From: Azorinus chamasolen
Taxonomy: Eukaryota > Mollusca > Bivalvia > Cardiida > Solecurtidae
DNA: 64,000 nucleotides
Reading direction: 5' to 3'
Assembly (NCBI GenBank): GCA_963576725.1
Contig: OY755241.1
Location: 77,114,701-77,178,700 of the forward strand
The notes under the pieces: generated by a model
What the model saw: only the letters and a program-made list of their open reading frames with translations
What the model was told of the DNA's origin: nothing
Database searches by the model: none
In this document: positions 61,601 to 64,000 of the stretch, piece by piece
How positions within the stretch are numbered: the stretch's first letter is position 1
Layout: the number at the start of each line of letters is the position of its first letter
Made by a program: the position numbers and the translations under genes

Positions 61601-61735
61601 TGTATGAAATAATAAATCTGTTTCTACTGTCTCTGACCTTCCTAAATCATTTTGTGTTAAAATGCCATTATCGCAATTAGGTTAATTATTATTCGTGACG
61701 TCATTGTTTCTCACATCAATATCCATCAGTTAAAT
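61590..61735 (+). mobile_element. A2 right half bordering the minisatellite
   Basis: GCTCTGTTTATGTATGAAAT..GTTAAAATGCCATTATCGCA..CATCAATATCCATCAGTTAAATGG. Confidence 0.75.
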
Positions 61736-62179
61736 GGAGACAATATATAAGTCAAACTGCTCTTAAACTATATTACCGGCACGGCAATCTGACCATCAGT
61801 TTGAAAGATGGACAGGCGACCAGTTGACCAATAATTAAACCACGTGATATGTGCTGAGCTTGCCCTAGGGCCATTGTATTATTTTCTTGTTAATTTTTGA
61901 AGATCTCACTAAAACTGGTTTGTGGCAGAATGATACGGTAAGCTTTATTACAATATTTGCTCTTATTATTTTGTTTCTATTACTGTTGTTATTATTGTCG
62001 GTGTTGTTGTTAATACTATTGCTACTGTTGTTGTTCTTCTTCTTCTTCTTATTATTATTATTATTCTGATTTATTCTTCTTCTTCTTCCTTGTGATGAAA
62101 AAGAAGACGGATAACTTTCTTCTTTAGTCTTCATACTTTGTTAACGAAAGAATAAACTACTACTTACTAACCTTCTCTT
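61736..62179. other. unassigned with TTATTG/TTC microsatellite
   Basis: TATTACTGTTGTTATTATTG..TTCTTCTTCTTCTTATTATT (about 61965-62090) is a trinucleotide-rich tract that keeps both strands open. No gene. Confidence 0.6.
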
Positions 62180-62378
62180 AACACCTTTTAAATATAGATA
62201 TAACGGAATATGGAAGGTGGAACATTGTAGCCATTTTAAAAAGTAAAGAAACAGATTTATCAAATTTTATTAGCAAACAGAGCAGAGCCTGATCAGACGG
62301 CTCCTCTAGGAGCCGCCTGATCTGGGTCTACTCTGTTTGAAAATGCGTGAAAACACGTTTATATGAGGGAAAGGGTTA
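62180..62378 (-). mobile_element. A MITE, one end worn
   Basis: TAACACCTTTTAAATATAGA..TGGAAGGTGGAACATTGTAG..AGCAAACAGAGCAGAGCCTG..ATCAGACGGCTCCTCTAGGA..TATATGAGGGAAAGGGTTAA. The core is an almost perfect palindrome. Confidence 0.9.
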
Positions 62379-63316
62379 ACACCTTTGCAAACAGAGTGGA
62401 GCCTGATCAAACAGAGTGGAGCCTGATCAAACAGATTGGAGCCTGATCAAACAGATTGGAGCCTGATCAAACAGATTGGAGCCTGATCAAACAGATTGGA
62501 GCCTGATCAAACAGAGTGGAGCCTGATCAAACAGAGTGGAGCCTGGTCAAACAGAGTGGAGCCTGGTCAGACAGAGTGGAGCCTGATCAAACAGAGTGGA
62601 GCCTGATCAAACAGAGTGGAGCCTGATCAAACAGAGTGGAGCCTGATCAAACTGAGTGGAGCCTGGTCAAACAGAGTGGAGCCTGATCAAACAGAGTGGA
62701 GCCTGATCAAACAGAGTGGAGCCTGATCAAACAGAGTGGAGCCTGATCAAACTGAGTGGAGCCTGGTCAAACAGAGTGGAGCCTGATCAAACAGAGTGGA
62801 GCCTGATCAAACAGAGTGGAGCCTGGTCAAACAGAGTGGAGCCTGATCAAACAGAGTGGAGCCTGGTCAAACAGAGTGGAGCCTGGTCAAACAGAGTGGA
62901 GCCTGATCAAACAGAGTGGAGCCTGATCAAACAGAGTGGAGCCTGATCAGACAGAGTGGAGCCTGATCAAACAGAGTGGAGCCTGATCAGACAGAGTGGA
63001 GCCTGGTCAAACAGAGTGGAGCCTGATCAAACAGAGTGGAGCCTGGTCAAACAGAGTGGAGCCTGATCAAACAGAGTGGAGCCTGATCAAACAGAGTGGA
63101 GCCTGATCAGACAGAGTGGAGCCTGATCAAACATATTTTGTCGGAGCCGTCTGATCAATACTGCTCTGTTTGATTATGAATCAATCGAATTCCGTTTCGA
63201 AAGTTTTGGCCATTGCCCACACATTCTTGATTTTATGTGCCAATACAAACATAACCTAATTAACATTCATAGTGTCGTTAATTCTTACATGAGTATTCAT
63301 GAGGTAAAGGGTTGAG
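62375..63316 (+). mobile_element. A2 MITE with its core expanded to ~37 copies of 20 bp
   Basis: Left: TTAACACCTTTGCAAACAGA (its first TTAA is the last TTAA of the preceding A copy). Right: GGAGCCGTCTGATCAATACT..GTTTTGGCCATTGCCCACAC..ATGAGTATTCATGAGGTAAA then GGGTT. Everything between is the minisatellite. Confidence 0.85.
62385..63133. repeat. exact 20-bp minisatellite, ~37 copies
   Basis: ACAGAGTGGAGCCTGATCAA repeats in strict 20-bp register; variants CTGAGTGG, ATTGG and GGTCAA define a 100-bp higher-order repeat (62651 and 62751). The unit equals the CAAACAGAGTRGA..CCTGATCA core arm of A/A2. The 76-codon frame (MEPDQTEWSLIK) is a by-product. Confidence 0.98.
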
Positions 63317-64000
63317 AGGTAATGTAAATGCGTGCCTCTCTCTACCTACTCTATTGAGGTAATGTAAATGCGTGCATCTCTCTACCTACTCTACTGACGT
63401 AATGTAAATGCGTGCCTCTCTCTACCTACTCTATTGAAGTAATGTAAATACGTGCATCTCTCTACCTACTCTATTGAAGTAATGTAAATGCGTGCATCTC
63501 TCTACATGTTCTACTGAAGTAATGTAAATGCGTGCCCCTCTCTACCTACTCTATTGAAGTAATGTAAATGCGTGCATCTCACTACCTACTCTACTGAAGT
63601 AATGTAAATGCGTGCCTCTCTCTACCTACTCTATTGAAGTAATGTAAATGCGTGCATCTCTCTACCTACTCTATTGAAGTAATGTAAATGCGTGTATCTC
63701 TCTACCTACTCTACTGAAGTAATGTAAATGCGTGCATCTATCTACCTACTCTATTGAAGTAATGTAAATGCGTGCATCTATCTACCTACTCTACTGAAGT
63801 AATGTAAATGCGTGCATCTCTCTACCTACTCTACTGAAGTATTGTAAATGCGTGTATCTCTCTACCTACTCTATTGAAATAATGTAAATGCGTGCCTCTC
63901 TCTACCTACTCTATTGAAGTAATGTAAATGCGTGCATCTCTCTACATATACCTACTCTATTGAAGTAATGTAAATGCGTGCGTCTCTCTACCTACTCTAT
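63317..64000. repeat. 40-bp minisatellite, ~17 copies, runs off the window
   Basis: GAAGTAATGTAAATGCGTGC then ATCTCTCTACCTACTCTATT. It begins directly at the A2 MITE's right end and shows very low divergence. An insertion of ATATAC occurs near 63946. Confidence 0.95.

Noticed and set aside
62716..62946. 76-codon frame MEPDQTEWSLIK repeated
   Set aside because: A by-product of the exact 20-bp minisatellite.

Overview
The window looks like non-coding nuclear DNA of a eukaryote, most likely a bivalve mollusc. It is AT-rich, has no operons and no long reading frame (longest 149 codons). It is packed with short non-autonomous DNA transposons, foldback elements, 5'-truncated LINE ends, tRNA-derived SINE heads, minisatellites and a satellite. 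Two element types (element N at 6482-8057 and the hairpin element at 18108-18495) look like repeats I associate with mollusc genomes; that, and the species-level placement, is recollection and inference. There is one 200-base assembly gap (41103-41302).

Names used below. A, A2, B and C are MITEs that start TTAACCC and end GGGTTAA. A, A2 and C have a core palindrome of the type CAAACAGAGTAGACCC..GGGTCTGCTCTGTTTG around a CTCCTATAGGAG centre; B has a GCATTTGCTCC/GGAGCAAATGC core. D is a MITE with CAGTARAACC ends and a GCTTAATGCAGG/CCTGCATTAAGC core. E, G, J and K are palindromic or inverted-repeat elements. F is a TA-flanked element carrying AGGGTCCAGGT. H, I, M and N are other dispersed repeats.

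Layout: 1-3345 ~184-bp satellite; 3.3-9 kb palindrome, homopolymer runs, MITEs and the large tandem-repeat element N; 9.2-10.8 kb SINE-like head and a LINE 3' fragment split by a B MITE; 11-25 kb mostly MITEs, several nested at TTAA; 25.7-28 kb SINE and element I; 28.4-29.5 kb ~360-bp tandem repeat; 30-33.9 kb higher-order array of A MITEs (773-bp unit); 34-41 kb duplicated MITE blocks and minisatellites; gap; 41.3-46 kb unassigned DNA, E, B and G elements; 46.4-47.6 kb a TATA/Inr/DPE promoter followed by a cluster of near-palindromic motifs and a polyA signal; 48-53 kb MITEs and retroelement 3' ends; 54.2-55.5 kb 43-bp minisatellite with a 387-bp higher-order period; 56.8-64 kb minisatellites, several visibly grown inside MITEs, and a LINE insertion with an 11-bp target-site duplication.

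No complete protein-coding gene can be supported. The only recognisable coding remnants are two LINE reverse-transcriptase C-termini (9438-9770 +, 58851-59078 -). A five-codon first-exon candidate lies at 16099-16114. The most interesting large-scale signals are (i) two blocks near 24 kb and 35 kb repeated in inverted order near 54 kb and 50 kb, on opposite sides of the gap; (ii) repeated growth of minisatellites and a higher-order array from MITE sequence; and (iii) unrelated MITE families sharing one central palindrome.
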